Source: Cyanobacteria bacterium OH_CBB_238
GTDB lineage: Bacteria; Cyanobacteriota; Vampirovibrionia; Gastranaerophilales; Gastranaerophilaceae
Reading direction: 5' to 3'
Assembly (NCBI GenBank): GCA_023409995.1
Contig: JAEYQN010000026.1
Coordinates: 1 to 39,095, forward strand
Length of the DNA: 39,095 bases
The notes beneath the pieces are model-generated. The model saw nothing but the letters and a program-made list of their open reading frames with translations, searched no databases and was not told where the DNA came from. Of the stretch, positions 8,692-18,215 are shown one piece after another (within the stretch, counting starts at the first letter, position 1; each line of letters opens with the position of its first letter). Made by a program: the position numbers and the translations under genes.

Positions 8692-8706
8692 GGGGGGTAA
8701 GGGGGG
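8692..8706. repeat. Two G6 tracts separated by TAA
   Basis: Two runs of six G (8692-8697 and 8701-8706) separated by TAA stand out in AT-rich DNA. They lie in the leader of the minus-strand region between the small gene and its terminator, so the RNA would carry two C6 runs. No function assigned. Confidence 0.6.
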
Positions 8707-8746
8707 ATAAATTTAAAACTCCTGAAACTCCGTATCTTTCGATAAT

Positions 8747-8914
8747 TTATTTTCTAATCTTTATAAAAGCTTGGTTATTAACTGCGATTAATTGCATTGA
8801 TTTCCAAAAGTCATCTGGTGATATGCTTGATTTTTGGTCAAGATTTACAGTTACTTTTTCTGCATAAAGTTGAGCTAATTTTTTATCTAGATCACTACAT
8901 GCTTGAGATGACAT
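8747..8914 (-). CDS. Small unknown protein, 55 residues
   Basis: The frame is open for 100 codons, but the first 45 are Tyr- and Lys-rich and look like translated AT-rich intergenic DNA. The ATG at 8914 is preferred because AAAGG lies eight bases before it. The 55-residue product starts MSSQACSDLDKKLAQLYAEK, has no membrane helix and one Cys, and ends in a basic IKIRK. It has its own downstream terminator, which supports it being a real transcript. It diverges from gyrA. No family recognised; moderate doubt that it is coding. Confidence 0.45.
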   Translation of the reverse strand: MSSQACSDLDKKLAQLYAEKVTVNLDQKSSISPDDFWKSMQLIAVNNQAFIKIRK

Positions 8915-9041
8915 CTTGTAAACCTTTATCTTGTACTTACATATATATAAAGTATATAAAGTATATGTGATTTCGTAATTTAAAAAATCCGTTACAATTC
9001 GTAATCTAATGGATAAATCTTTATACGGATATGCCTTATAT

Positions 9042-9069
9042 TTGCTCAAATGCTTGCTTGTGGTACAAT
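9042..9069 (+). promoter_or_regulatory. Probable gyrA promoter
   Basis: TTGCTC (9042-9047), a 16-base spacer and TACAAT (9064-9069) precede gyrA. The expected start is near 9076, with a short leader carrying AGAGGGGTAGGA before the TTG start. Confidence 0.5.
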
Positions 9070-9098
9070 ATTATAAAAGATAGAAGAGGGGTAGGAAT

Positions 9099-11654
9099 TT
9101 GAGTCAGAAGAATTTGTTTGAAGACGGTAAGATTGTTCCGGTCAGTATCCGAGAAGAAATGAAACGTTCTTATATTGACTATGCAATGTCAGTTATTGTT
9201 GGTCGTGCATTACCAGATGTAAGAGATGGCTTAAAGCCTGTTCACAGAAGAATTTTATTTGCAATGAACGAACTGGGCATGACGCCTGATAAACCTTATA
9301 AGAAATGTGCAAGAATCGTTGGTGAAGTATTGGGTAAATACCATCCTCACGGTGATAGTGCTGTTTATGAATCTTTAGTAAGAATGGCTCAAGATTTTTC
9401 TACAAGATACCAAACTATTGATGGACATGGTAATTTTGGGTCTGTTGATGGAGACTCTGCTGCAGCTATGAGGTATACAGAGGCAAGAATGCGTAAGATT
9501 ACAACTTCAATGCTTGCTGATATTGATTGTGAGACAGTTGACTTTGTTCCAAACTTTGATGGATCGTTGGATGAGCCTTCTGTTCTTCCTGTTAGGCTTC
9601 CAATGCTTCTATTAAATGGGGTTAGTGGTATTGCCGTTGGTATGGCAACCAATATTCCTCCTCACAATTTATGTGAAGTTGTTGATGGAACAATTGCCCT
9701 TATTGATAATCCTCAAATTACTATAGAAGAGTTAATGCAACATGTAAAAGGTCCAGATTTTCCAACAGCGGCAAGTATAATAGGTGTCTCTGAAATCAAA
9801 AAAGCCTACATGACAGGACGTGGTTCAGTAAAAATGTCTGCGATTTCCACTTTTGAAGAAATTCCCGGTGGAGCTGGGCGTCAAGCAAGAACAGCAATAA
9901 TAATTACAGAGCTTCCTTATCAAGTAAACAAAGCTGCTTTGATTGAAAAAATTGCAGAATTAGTGCGTGATAAGAGAATCGAAGGCATATCTGACATCAG
10001 AGATGAATCTGATAGAGATGGTATGAGAGTTGTAATTGAACTTAAAAGAGATGCCAAGCCAGATGTCGTAAAAAATAATTTGTATAAACATACACAGCTA
10101 GCTACTACGTTTGGGGTAAATATGCTTGGGCTGGTTGGTAAGCAGCCAAGGTTAATGAATTTATTGGAAGTATTAAATGAGTTTGTTGAACATAGAGTAG
10201 AAATTATCACGCGTAGAACAGTATTCTTCTTAAAGAAGGCAAAAATTAGAGCTCATATATTAGAAGGCTTGTTGATTGCTCTAGGTAGCCTTGATGAAGT
10301 AATTGAGTTAATCAAGAAATCAAAAACTACAGAAGAAGCAAGAACGGGGCTTATGTCCAGATTTGGATTGGATGTGGATCAAGCAAATGCAATTCTTGAA
10401 ATGCAGTTAAGAAGGTTAACTGGCTTAGAACAAGATAAAATTAAAGCAGAATATGATGAACTTAAAAAGAAAATAGCAGAGTATGAATCTATTCTTGCTG
10501 ATAGACAAAAAGTTTTAAATATTATAAAAGATGAACTTAGAGAAGATAGAGAAAAGTATGGTGACGAGAGAAAAACTCAAATCTTGCCGGAAATGGACGA
10601 GATGACAATTGAGGATTTGACTCCAAATGTACAAATGGCTGTATTTATCACCAGACAAGGTTACATAAAGCGTATTTCATTAGATACTTTTGAACGTCAA
10701 AATAGGGCAACAAGAGGTAAAGGTGGAATTAAAACCAAAGAAGATGATGACGTAGGACACTTCTTCACCGCAATGATGCATGACAAAGTATTATTCTTCT
10801 CAGATAGAGGAACGGTATACAGTCTAAATGTTTACGATTTCCCTGAAGGGTCTAGGCAAGCTAAAGGTTTACCAATAGTTAACTTACTTCCTATTGAACA
10901 AGATGAACACATTACGGCAGTTGTTCCTGTTAGTGAATTCAGTCCTAATTCGAACTTGATAATGCTTACAAGATCTGGCTATATCAAGAGAATTGGGCTA
11001 GATAATTTTGCAAGCATAAGAAGAAACGGTATTATTGCAATAGGTTTGGAAGAAGGCGATACTCTGAACTGGGTGAATTTAGCACAAGATAACGATGAAA
11101 TAATAATAGGTACAAGTTGTGGTATGGCAATAAGATTTGCAGTAAGTGACTTAAGACCTTTAGGTAGAAGCGCTCGTGGTGTGAACTCGATGAAACTTAG
11201 GACCGGAGATACTATAATAGGTTCTGATGTAGTTCCTCGAGATTATGACGCAGACTTGTTGGTTGTTACTTCTGATGGTTTCGGTAAACGTTCTAAATTG
11301 TCAGAATTCAGACCTCAAAATAGGGGCGGAATAGGCTTGATTGCGACTAAGTTTAAGACGACAGCCTCAAGATTAGTAGCTCTTACTATTGTTAATGCTT
11401 GTGATGAAATAATGGTTGTAACGTCAAATGGTATTGTCAGCAGAATTAAGGCTGGTGATATTTCTAGACAAGGAAGACCAGCAACTGGTGTTAAGATACA
11501 AAACTTAAATGACAATGATACTGTTATGGCTGTTAACAAAATAGTTATTCCTGATGATGAATGTGATATTAAATTCTCGGAAGATTCAGAAACGTCTGTT
11601 GATACGAGTAATGATGATTCTTTTTCTCAAACAAAATTAACTGATGTTGAATAA
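9099..11654 (+). CDS. gyrA: DNA gyrase subunit A
   Basis: 851 residues. The N-terminal breakage-reunion domain has the catalytic tyrosine Y126 in [10 protein letters not shown] and the quinolone region [13 protein letters not shown], with Ser87 and Glu91 at the two usual resistance positions, a sensitive-type pair. The C-terminal part holds beta-pinwheel repeats. The GyrA box is not the usual QRRGGKG but reads [10 protein letters not shown] near residue 534, a form I know from cyanobacterial GyrA. The start is TTG with a strong AGAGGGGTAGGA site; no ATG fits. ParC is the alternative name, but the long conserved pinwheel favours GyrA. Acts on DNA with GyrB, which is not in the window. Confidence 0.95.
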   Translation: MSQKNLFEDGKIVPVSIREEMKRSYIDYAMSVIVGRALPDVRDGLKPVHRRILFAMNELGMTPDKPYKKCARIVGEVLGKYHPHGDSAVYESLVRMAQDFSTRYQTIDGHGNFGSVDGDSAAAMRYTEARMRKITTSMLADIDCETVDFVPNFDGSLDEPSVLPVRLPMLLLNGVSGIAVGMATNIPPHNLCEVVDGTIALIDNPQITIEELMQHVKGPDFPTAASIIGVSEIKKAYMTGRGSVKMSAISTFEEIPGGAGRQARTAIIITELPYQVNKAALIEKIAELVRDKRIEGISDIRDESDRDGMRVVIELKRDAKPDVVKNNLYKHTQLATTFGVNMLGLVGKQPRLMNLLEVLNEFVEHRVEIITRRTVFFLKKAKIRAHILEGLLIALGSLDEVIELIKKSKTTEEARTGLMSRFGLDVDQANAILEMQLRRLTGLEQDKIKAEYDELKKKIAEYESILADRQKVLNIIKDELREDREKYGDERKTQILPEMDEMTIEDLTPNVQMAVFITRQGYIKRISLDTFERQNRATRGKGGIKTKEDDDVGHFFTAMMHDKVLFFSDRGTVYSLNVYDFPEGSRQAKGLPIVNLLPIEQDEHITAVVPVSEFSPNSNLIMLTRSGYIKRIGLDNFASIRRNGIIAIGLEEGDTLNWVNLAQDNDEIIIGTSCGMAIRFAVSDLRPLGRSARGVNSMKLRTGDTIIGSDVVPRDYDADLLVVTSDGFGKRSKLSEFRPQNRGGIGLIATKFKTTASRLVALTIVNACDEIMVVTSNGIVSRIKAGDISRQGRPATGVKIQNLNDNDTVMAVNKIVIPDDECDIKFSEDSETSVDTSNDDSFSQTKLTDVE

Positions 11655-11678
11655 GGATTAGATTAATATTCCAAATAT

Positions 11679-11706
11679 AAAAGCGAGGCTATAAACCTCG
11701 CTTTTT
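11679..11706. terminator. Bidirectional terminator between gyrA and lptA
   Basis: AAAAGCGAGG and CCTCGCTTTT form a perfect 10-bp stem around a seven-base loop, with T runs on one side and A runs on the other, so it can end both convergent transcripts. Confidence 0.88.
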
Positions 11707-11735
11707 AATATGAAAACAATACAATTAACTATATA

Positions 11736-12689
11736 TTATTTTTCTACGCTTTGAACATTTGGTATGAATGTTACAACATTTCCCTGTGCATCAAAGTCTT
11801 TCGGGTGCATTGTCATTCTTATTCTATCTGCTTCAATTGTTCTACCCTGTTGCTCTATTTTTGATCTTCCTAAGAATATCACTTCATTAAGCTTATTGGT
11901 TGTTTTGTCTGGAAATACTGAAGCTTTAGGGCCTCTTGCCGTATAATCTTGATATCTTATTACTGCATTTCCACTGGCAACTAGTGTATTAGCTTTTTTG
12001 TCATACATTTGAAAATTAGAATTTACTTTTAAAGCAGTTCCATCTTCCATATTTACGTCGGAAAACACACTACCAGTGGCAAGTGCTTGTTCTCTTTCGG
12101 TATCATAAACTATTTTATGTGCTGTAATTTTGTTATTTTTTTGTTTGACAGAAGCACTTCCCATAATTTGAATTCTCTTAATTTCGTTCTTTTTAGTTAA
12201 ATCTACGCTAGCTGTATTTGAGAATGATTCGAAATCTTTGTAGAAGACAATAACAGAGCCGTTGGCATTAACAATGTTTGTTTTGTTATTATATTCTTGT
12301 TTGTCTGCTGTAATTACAATAACTGGTTTTTGTTTTTCTGTTACTGAAGACTGGGCATTACCTTCTGCGGTTAGTACTTTATCCAGCAGTGACATTTTTA
12401 TTATATTGGCTTTTATTTCTTGTTTTTTATTTCCCTTGACTTGGTAAGAATATGCATCATCTAAAAAAGTTACGGTCTTTATTTCTTTTGTTTGTGGATC
12501 TAAGTCAACTTCTGCTCGTGGGCTTGAAACATTAATGTCATCCATTTTAACTTTTACATCTCCACTGAGAAAAATCTTGTGTTGTTCGTCTTTGAATTCT
12601 TGTTTTTCAGATCTTACAGTCAAGTCTGCTGCAAAGCAATATCCTGCTGCTGCAAAAACTACAATCAATATTGCTACTATTTTTTTCAT
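11736..12689 (-). CDS. lptA: LptA/OstA-like periplasmic lipopolysaccharide transport protein
   Basis: 317 residues. A signal peptide (MKKIVAILIVVFAAAGYCFA, cleaved near residue 21) sends it to the periplasm. The mature part is a series of OstA-type beta-jellyroll repeats: LTVRSEKQEFKDEQHKIFLS, a block near VITADKQEYNNKTNIV, one near KITAHKIVYDTERE and one near MYDKKANTLVASGNAV. E. coli LptA is about 185 residues; this one is nearly double, as in some cyanobacterial relatives, and could form a longer stretch of the bridge by itself. It starts inside the lptC stop (ATGA overlap), so the two are coupled. LptA carries lipopolysaccharide from LptC to LptD. Confidence 0.85.
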   Translation of the reverse strand: MKKIVAILIVVFAAAGYCFAADLTVRSEKQEFKDEQHKIFLSGDVKVKMDDINVSSPRAEVDLDPQTKEIKTVTFLDDAYSYQVKGNKKQEIKANIIKMSLLDKVLTAEGNAQSSVTEKQKPVIVITADKQEYNNKTNIVNANGSVIVFYKDFESFSNTASVDLTKKNEIKRIQIMGSASVKQKNNKITAHKIVYDTEREQALATGSVFSDVNMEDGTALKVNSNFQMYDKKANTLVASGNAVIRYQDYTARGPKASVFPDKTTNKLNEVIFLGRSKIEQQGRTIEADRIRMTMHPKDFDAQGNVVTFIPNVQSVEK

Positions 12690-13258
12690 AATAGATTCCC
12701 TTTACTATATATCTCAGTTCGAGTTCTTCCCTCTACTCTGAAGTCAGATAAATCACTGCTAAGAACAGCTTTATTTCCATATATGATGGCTTCTTTTGGT
12801 TTTTCTAACCTTATTGTTCCACTGGCAACTATATCTTTATTCTTTCCCGCCCACTCTATTCGGCTTGCGCTGAAGTTTGATCCATCTTTATAGACAATTA
12901 AAGAATTATTGTAAAGAACAACTTTTTTAATTTCTGAGTTGTAAGTTCCTTGGTTAGATTTATAACTAGCAACTACTTCTCCATTTTGATAAAAATTGCC
13001 AATTATGTCTTCTAAAAAAACAATGTTAGTCTTGTTGTCATAGTGGCCTTTTTCTGCAAACATTTCCCAGAGTTTTTTACCATCTTTTGTTTCTGTTACC
13101 AATAGGTTTTGTATATCAACTTGTTTTTTTGAAAAATCATCTTGAGATGCTTCTTTTTTGAAATTCCTTGTTATTATTCCAGCAGAAATAAATGCCCATA
13201 AACAAGCGATAACAATAATTGAAAATATAACTATATAGCCGATTCTTTTATTTTGCAT
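12686..13258 (-). CDS. lptC: LPS export ABC transporter periplasmic protein LptC
   Basis: 190 residues, the expected LptC size. One N-terminal membrane anchor (about residues 7-27, IGYIVIFSIIVIACLWAFIS) is followed by a single beta-jellyroll domain with KDGKKLWEMFAEKGHYDNKTN, the family's typical W..A..A-like start. LptC is held in the inner membrane by LptB2FG and passes lipopolysaccharide to LptA, encoded directly downstream with a four-base overlap. The lptB, F, G and D genes are not in the window. Presence of lptC-lptA argues for a lipopolysaccharide-bearing outer membrane. Confidence 0.88.
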   Translation of the reverse strand: MQNKRIGYIVIFSIIVIACLWAFISAGIITRNFKKEASQDDFSKKQVDIQNLLVTETKDGKKLWEMFAEKGHYDNKTNIVFLEDIIGNFYQNGEVVASYKSNQGTYNSEIKKVVLYNNSLIVYKDGSNFSASRIEWAGKNKDIVASGTIRLEKPKEAIIYGNKAVLSSDLSDFRVEGRTRTEIYSKGNLL

Positions 13259-13378
13259 AATATTCCAATCTCTTTAAATTTTAACATAAAATTACTTTTT
13301 CCTATTATTTATGATGATTTTCTATATAAATATTAATTTAGTCTGTTTTTGTGTTTTCGTTTGATACATAATGTTGGA

Positions 13379-14578
13379 ATGAATGGGATTGAACAATATT
13401 CTGAAGATATATATAAATGCTCAAAATGTGCGCTATGCCAGTCAGTTTGCCCTGTATATAAAATTTCTAAAAATGAGAGCATTGTGTCTAGGGGTAGATT
13501 TGTTGCATTAAAAGGTGTCTTGGATAAAGATATTCCCTTAACTAAATCTTTGGCTTCTAAAATGAATACATGTTTGAATTGTAATGCTTGTAAAAACTTT
13601 TGCCCTAGTGATATAGATGCAAAAAATATCTTTGCTTCTGTAAAAAATGAATTTAATAGAAAAAATTTAATGGGTCATTTTTTACATTCTCAAAAGTTTG
13701 TGATGTTTTTAATGAGTTTAATTGGTATTGCATCTACTATTTATCGTTTTATAAAAATGTATAAACTTATTGATCTTATCAATCCAATGTTGCATAAACT
13801 TGGCATTTTAGGTAAGAGAATTATTCTTGCTAATGAGATTTTGAAACCAAGGATCGTTGATTATGATAAGACGATATGTAAACATAAAACTTTAACAGGA
13901 AAGGTTGTTTTTTTTCAGGGATGTTTTAATCGCTTTATAAATTCTTCTTCAAAAAACGCAACAGAATTTTTACTCTCTAAGATGGGTTATGAAATATTAA
14001 AAATGAATCAGACATGTTGTAATGTTCATAGCTATTATGGCGGATATTTTTCGGAGTTTAATGCTAGTGCTACTAGCATATTGGAATCTATACCCGAAGA
14101 TGTCCAATACATAGTCTGTGATTGTGCTAGTTGTGAATCAGTGCTTAAAAGTTATGACAAATTGGTTGATAGTAAAATAAAAATCGCTGATAAAGTAATT
14201 AATATTGCAGATTTATTGATTAAAGCTGATTATCAGCTCAATTTAACGAATGATAAGACTTTTACATATCATAAACCTTGTCATTCAGATCAAGCACCAT
14301 CGGAATTATTTAGTAAATATTTTTCAGAATCATATATAGAAATGCAAAATCCAGATGAGTGTTGCGGCTTATCCGGTGAATTTGCGATTAGGTACCAAAA
14401 ACTTTCACGTGAAATTTCATTGAATAAAGCTAACTCTATTTGTGACACAAATTCAGAGTATGTGGTTACATCTTGTCCTGCTTGTGTTCTTGGATTGTAT
14501 CAAGGCTTAATTGAAAAAAAATGTATGAAACAAGTTATGAATATTTCAGAATTCATAGCGTTGAATATAAGTAAGTGA
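13379..14578 (+). CDS. GlcF/LutA-like (Fe-S)-binding oxidoreductase subunit
   Basis: 399 residues. Two ferredoxin-like 4Fe-4S motifs come first (CSKCALCQSVCP near residue 15 and CLNCNACKNFCP near 65). Two CCG domains follow: TCCNVHSYYGG with CDCASC, and a C-terminal CHSDQAP, CCGLSGEF and CPAC set. This is the layout of glycolate oxidase iron-sulfur subunit GlcF and of heterodisulfide-reductase-like electron-transfer proteins. GlcF normally sits beside a FAD-linked GlcD, which is absent here, so the electron donor is unknown. The ATG at 13379 is chosen over an in-frame TTG at 13349 because TTGGA precedes it. Possible link to the oxidoreductase 570 bases downstream is inference. Confidence 0.75.
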   Translation: MNGIEQYSEDIYKCSKCALCQSVCPVYKISKNESIVSRGRFVALKGVLDKDIPLTKSLASKMNTCLNCNACKNFCPSDIDAKNIFASVKNEFNRKNLMGHFLHSQKFVMFLMSLIGIASTIYRFIKMYKLIDLINPMLHKLGILGKRIILANEILKPRIVDYDKTICKHKTLTGKVVFFQGCFNRFINSSSKNATEFLLSKMGYEILKMNQTCCNVHSYYGGYFSEFNASATSILESIPEDVQYIVCDCASCESVLKSYDKLVDSKIKIADKVINIADLLIKADYQLNLTNDKTFTYHKPCHSDQAPSELFSKYFSESYIEMQNPDECCGLSGEFAIRYQKLSREISLNKANSICDTNSEYVVTSCPACVLGLYQGLIEKKCMKQVMNISEFIALNISK

Positions 14579-14596
14579 TCTATCGTTATTTTTTCT

Positions 14597-14989
14597 TTAG
14601 ACTTCTTTGGAAAATTTTGCAACTAGTTCGCTTGTATTTTCTTTTTGTGCAAGTTGCCTGATTTGTGTCATAAAAGACGGAAGGTCATAATTATCAACAT
14701 TAACTATTTCTTTTAAATGATTAGAAAGGCTATTTATGCTTGACCAGCCACGTTCCATGGTAGACACTTTTTGGATATCTTCTTTTCCTGTAACTATAAT
14801 GGCAACATCTTTACCCTGTTTGCTTACTTGTGTTAAAATGCCTTCTCCAGCACGATTTTTATATAGATCCGTTGCTTGGGTCATGTAGGTATTTTTAACT
14901 GAATTTAATTTTTGCCCAACTGATTTTATTGTTTCTGGTTTACCATATATTCCAAAAACTCCCTTGAAACTTACATTATTTGTGTTCAT
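14597..14989 (-). CDS. Small unknown protein with N-terminal VSFKG motif
   Basis: 130 residues, no membrane segment or signal peptide. The N-terminus MNTNNVSFKGVFGIYGK has the same short FKG leader as the protein at 7280-7708, although the rest is unrelated. The body looks alpha-helical with a middle strand (DVAIIVTGKEDI), ending with a helix-rich QLAQKENTSELVAKF. ATG preceded by AAAAGGATAAT. It converges on the GlcF-like gene and diverges from the oxidoreductase operon. No family recognised. Confidence 0.68.
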   Translation of the reverse strand: MNTNNVSFKGVFGIYGKPETIKSVGQKLNSVKNTYMTQATDLYKNRAGEGILTQVSKQGKDVAIIVTGKEDIQKVSTMERGWSSINSLSNHLKEIVNVDNYDLPSFMTQIRQLAQKENTSELVAKFSKEV

Positions 14990-15144
14990 TTTTTATTATC
15001 CTTTTACTTTTATATTCTTTTAAAGTCGATAAATATTTTTTTTGCCATTAATTTTTAAATTAAAGCAAGTTTACTAGTTAATTCGATAATTTAAAAATTG
15101 TACTTATGTGTTTAATTATTGAGAGTACTTATCTTTGAGGAATC

Positions 15145-16836
15145 ATGAATTTTAACGATGAAATTGTTATAACTTTTGTTGGAGAAGCTGGTCAGGGAAT
15201 AGATTCATTATCAAAACTATTTGCTAAGATATTAAAAAATGCAGGCTATAATATTTTTGAAACTAAAGAATATATGTCCAGGATTAAAGGCGGGTCTAAT
15301 TCTGCAACTATAAGAGTATCTAAACATAAGGTAAAGGCTTATAAAGAAAGTATTGATGTTCTTTTTTGTATATCCAAAGAAGGTTTGTATCACATAAGTA
15401 ACAGACTAAATGAAAACTCTTTTGTTTTATATGAATATGAAGATCTCGATATTATTAATAATTATTCCAACAAAGAAAGAATTGAATTTTCATCAATGGC
15501 AAAGTCTATTGGTGAAAAAATTTATATCAATAGTATTGTACTTGGTATTGGGGCATGTCTGTTTAAGCTTGATTTTGAATTTGTAAAACATTTTATTCAA
15601 GATCAATTCAAAGATCAAACTCTTGATAAAAATATTCAAGCTTTTGAGCAAGGCTATTCAATTGGAAATTATATAAAAGAAAAAATAAACATAAATATTA
15701 ATACCTCAGAGTCACTTAAAGATGAAATTTTGATGAATGCCAGTGATGCCCTTGCTTTGGGATTTGTTGCCGGGGGAATTGATTTTGTTGCCTCATATCC
15801 TATGTCACCGTCAACTGGTATTTTTACTTTTATGGCAAAGAATTCTGCTAATTTTAATATTATTGTTGAGCAGGCAGAAGATGAGATTTCAGCAATAAAT
15901 ATGGGGATTGGTGCTTGGTATGCAGGAGGGAGAGCTTTGACTACGACTTCTGGTGGCGGTTTTTCATTAATGTGCGAAGCTGTTAGTTTAGCGGGAATGA
16001 CCGAGACTCCTATGGTTATTTATTTATCACAGAGACCAGGTCCTGCCACTGGCTTACCAACCAGAACCGAACAAGGTGATTTGAATTTGGCTTTATACTC
16101 AGGACATGGAGAGTTTCCTAGAATAATATTTTCTCCGACTAATTTGAATGATTGCTTTGTTTTAGGTAAACAGGCTTGTACACTTGCTGATAAATATCAG
16201 GTTCCGGTATTTGTACTGCTCGATCAATATTCTGTTGATTCTTCATATAATATTACGCCTTTTGGCTTAGATGATATTGTTACTAATGATTATATTGTTG
16301 AAACTCAACCGGATTATTTGAGATATAAGCTAAAGGATGATGGAATAAGTCCAAGAGGCATTCCTGCTTATGGAAATGGGCTTGTTATTGTTGATAGTGA
16401 TGAACATGATGAAAAAGGTCATATAACTGAGTCATCAGAAGTCCGAGAAAAAATGGTGATTAAGCGAATGAGAAAACTTGAGCAACTTAAGAATGATTTT
16501 TTTCGACCTGATTTCTTAGGTAGTAAGGATGCTAAAAATATAGTGATATGTTGGGGCTCAACGTCAGAACTTATAAAAGAGGCTATTTGTACTATCAATA
16601 ATGATGAACTTGCAATGATTTCATTTAAACAGGTTTATCCTTTAAATAATGAGGTAAAAAACTACTTTGAAAATGCATTGAACGTAATTTGCATTGAAAA
16701 TAATTATAGTGGTCAATTTGCGAATCTATTGACATTAGAATTCGGAGTGAATATACATCATAGAATCCTAAAATATAATGGATCTTCGTTTTCAGTTGAA
16801 GAATTAGTTAAAAAAATCTCTGAGGTATTGAAATGA
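15145..16836 (+). CDS. 2-oxoacid:acceptor oxidoreductase, fused gamma-alpha subunit (KorA-like)
   Basis: 563 residues. The N-terminal ~180 residues are the gamma domain ([20 protein letters not shown], then [17 protein letters not shown]), which helps bind coenzyme A. The rest is the alpha (pyrimidine-binding) domain with [31 protein letters not shown] and [10 protein letters not shown]. Together with the beta subunit it oxidatively decarboxylates a 2-oxoacid to an acyl-CoA, reducing ferredoxin. The two-subunit fused form is typical of 2-oxoglutarate-type enzymes (KorAB), but the substrate cannot be told from sequence alone. GAGG ribosome site; it overlaps the beta gene by four bases. Confidence 0.9.
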   Translation: MNFNDEIVITFVGEAGQGIDSLSKLFAKILKNAGYNIFETKEYMSRIKGGSNSATIRVSKHKVKAYKESIDVLFCISKEGLYHISNRLNENSFVLYEYEDLDIINNYSNKERIEFSSMAKSIGEKIYINSIVLGIGACLFKLDFEFVKHFIQDQFKDQTLDKNIQAFEQGYSIGNYIKEKINININTSESLKDEILMNASDALALGFVAGGIDFVASYPMSPSTGIFTFMAKNSANFNIIVEQAEDEISAINMGIGAWYAGGRALTTTSGGGFSLMCEAVSLAGMTETPMVIYLSQRPGPATGLPTRTEQGDLNLALYSGHGEFPRIIFSPTNLNDCFVLGKQACTLADKYQVPVFVLLDQYSVDSSYNITPFGLDDIVTNDYIVETQPDYLRYKLKDDGISPRGIPAYGNGLVIVDSDEHDEKGHITESSEVREKMVIKRMRKLEQLKNDFFRPDFLGSKDAKNIVICWGSTSELIKEAICTINNDELAMISFKQVYPLNNEVKNYFENALNVICIENNYSGQFANLLTLEFGVNIHHRILKYNGSSFSVEELVKKISEVLK

Positions 16837-17675
16837 CATCTAATGATATAGCTTGGTGCCCAGGTTGTGGAAACTTTGGTATTTTAAATGCTATAAAATC
16901 AGTTATAGCAGAATTAAATATAGATATTAGAAAATTAGTTTTGTGCTCTGGCATAGGTCAAGCTGCAAAACTACCACACTACCTAGATTGTAATGTTTTT
17001 AACGGACTTCATGGTCGCGCGTTGCCTGTTGCAACTGCAGTTAAGGCTGTGAATAAAAATCTAAATGTTATAGCAATAAGTGGCGATGGTGATATGTATG
17101 GTGAAGGTGGAAATCACTTTTTGCATGCTATACGAAGGAATCCAAGCATAGTAAATTTAGTTAATAATAATATGGTCTATGGGTTAACAAAAGGTCAGGC
17201 TTCTCCCACCAGTCCAAGGTTTTTGAAAACTACAATCCAAACTAACGGAGTTGAGGCAGAGCCTTTTAATCCCATTGCTGTTGCTATAGCTCAAGATGCA
17301 TCATTTGTTGCCAGAGCTTTTTGTGGCGACTTTGAGCAAACTAAAGACATTATTAAGCAAGCTATATTGCATCAAGGTTATGCTTTAGTTGATATCTTTC
17401 AGCCATGCGTAACGTTTAATAAAACAAATACATACCAATGGTTTAAAGAGAATACTTATTACCTGGATGAAACTCATAATTTATATGATAAAGTGGCTGC
17501 ATTTCAAAAGTCTGTGGAATCAGAAAAATTACCGTTGGGGATTTTTTATAAAAATGATGCTAAAACTACATTTGAAGAGACAGTAACGAACAAAAATATA
17601 ACAAATATATCAGCCCTGGATAGAAGAAAAAATAGAAATGAATCCCTAAAAAGTTTAATTAGAGAGTATTTTTAA
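16833..17675 (+). CDS. 2-oxoacid:acceptor oxidoreductase, beta subunit (KorB-like)
   Basis: 280 residues. The N-terminal CPGCGNFG (C9, C12) supplies ligands for the 4Fe-4S cluster. The thiamine diphosphate/Mg motif reads [13 protein letters not shown] with the downstream [15 protein letters not shown], as expected for TPP-binding beta subunits. It starts in the alpha stop (ATGA), so the two are translated together. No separate ferredoxin-like delta subunit is encoded next to it. With pyruvate formate-lyase elsewhere in the window, this enzyme may handle 2-oxoglutarate or branched 2-oxoacids rather than pyruvate; that is inference. Confidence 0.9.
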   Translation: MTSNDIAWCPGCGNFGILNAIKSVIAELNIDIRKLVLCSGIGQAAKLPHYLDCNVFNGLHGRALPVATAVKAVNKNLNVIAISGDGDMYGEGGNHFLHAIRRNPSIVNLVNNNMVYGLTKGQASPTSPRFLKTTIQTNGVEAEPFNPIAVAIAQDASFVARAFCGDFEQTKDIIKQAILHQGYALVDIFQPCVTFNKTNTYQWFKENTYYLDETHNLYDKVAAFQKSVESEKLPLGIFYKNDAKTTFEETVTNKNITNISALDRRKNRNESLKSLIREYF

Positions 17676-17739
17676 AAATCGAAAAATTTAATAAGAATTA
17701 TTTAGGTAAAAAGCTGAATAAAAATATTATTTGTTAATG

Positions 17740-17760
17740 TTACCTTCTTTTTGTAGGTAA
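17740..17760. promoter_or_regulatory. Inverted repeat upstream of the His/Cys-rich gene
   Basis: TTACCT (17740-17745) and AGGTAA (17755-17760) are a perfect inverted repeat with a nine-base gap; a further TTAGGTAAA lies at 17701-17709. The position, 40 bases before the start, suits an operator, possibly for a metal-responsive regulator given the product. A weak TTGTTA hexamer is nearby but no convincing -10. Confidence 0.35.
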
Positions 17761-17799
17761 TTTACAGCTAAAGTAAATTGTTAGAAAAGGAGACTAAAA

Positions 17800-18132
17800 A
17801 TGAAAGATAATTGTTATTCAGGGCATCATCACCATGAAGAGATAGATGGCTCTTGTGGGTGTGGAATAAAAAGTTATTTTAAACACCACGAGCACGAACA
17901 TGGTTGTGGTTGTTTTGATAAATTTTTTGCAATTGCGGATGAAGCTTGGAAAGAAGTTTTGAAAGACAAAATTAAATCTAAGATATTGGAACATAAAGAA
18001 AAACATATGGATGAATTAGCATCACTTATTGCAAAAGCAAATGCCGCAAAATGGAAAAATAAAATATCAGCAAAAGTTAAACAAAATGAATTCAAGGATG
18101 AATTGAAGCAATTCTTTTCTTCTTGCGAATAG
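17800..18132 (+). CDS. His/Cys-rich small protein, probable metal binder
   Basis: 110 residues. The first 50 hold nearly all the metal ligands: a four-His run near residue 9, a CGCG and a CGC motif in two similar blocks (CGCGIKSYF and CGCFDKFF), and KHHEHEH between them. The remaining 60 residues form a charged amphipathic helix with few ligands. Such a composition suggests zinc, nickel or copper binding or storage. A strong AAGGAG site precedes the ATG and a strong terminator follows, so it is a single-gene unit between the oxidoreductase operon and the YcaO gene. A modified-peptide precursor is a weaker alternative, because the cysteines lie at the wrong end for a usual core peptide. Confidence 0.65.
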   Translation: MKDNCYSGHHHHEEIDGSCGCGIKSYFKHHEHEHGCGCFDKFFAIADEAWKEVLKDKIKSKILEHKEKHMDELASLIAKANAAKWKNKISAKVKQNEFKDELKQFFSSCE

Positions 18133-18153
18133 TTCAATTAGTTCTTTGTGAAT

Positions 18154-18191
18154 AGAGAGGTCTGGAATAAAAGTAGACCTCTCTCTTTTTT
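18154..18191 (+). terminator. Intrinsic terminator after the His/Cys-rich gene
   Basis: AGAGAGGTCT and AGACCTCTCT form a perfect 10-bp stem with an 11-base loop, followed by CTTTTTT. A TATAAT directly after it (18191-18196) may be the -10 box of the YcaO gene, though no -35 fits. Confidence 0.88.
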
Positions 18192-18215
18192 ATAATTTGG
18201 ATTTTTGTCCTATAT

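Noticed and set aside
8915..9049. N-terminal extension of the small protein at 8747-8914
   Set aside because: The extension is Tyr/Lys/Ile-rich, contains a repeated TATATAAAG stretch and has no ribosome site, so it looks like intergenic DNA.
13349..13378. Longer N-terminus for the GlcF-like protein
   Set aside because: The extra ten residues begin at a TTG without a ribosome site and do not resemble the family; the ATG at 13379 is better placed.
17800..18132. His/Cys-rich protein as a classic azole-peptide precursor for the YcaO protein
   Set aside because: Cysteines and glycines are at the N-terminus, the C-terminal half is a charged helix, a strong terminator separates the genes, and no dehydrogenase, cyclodehydratase partner or exporter is adjacent. 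Kept only as a low-priority possibility.
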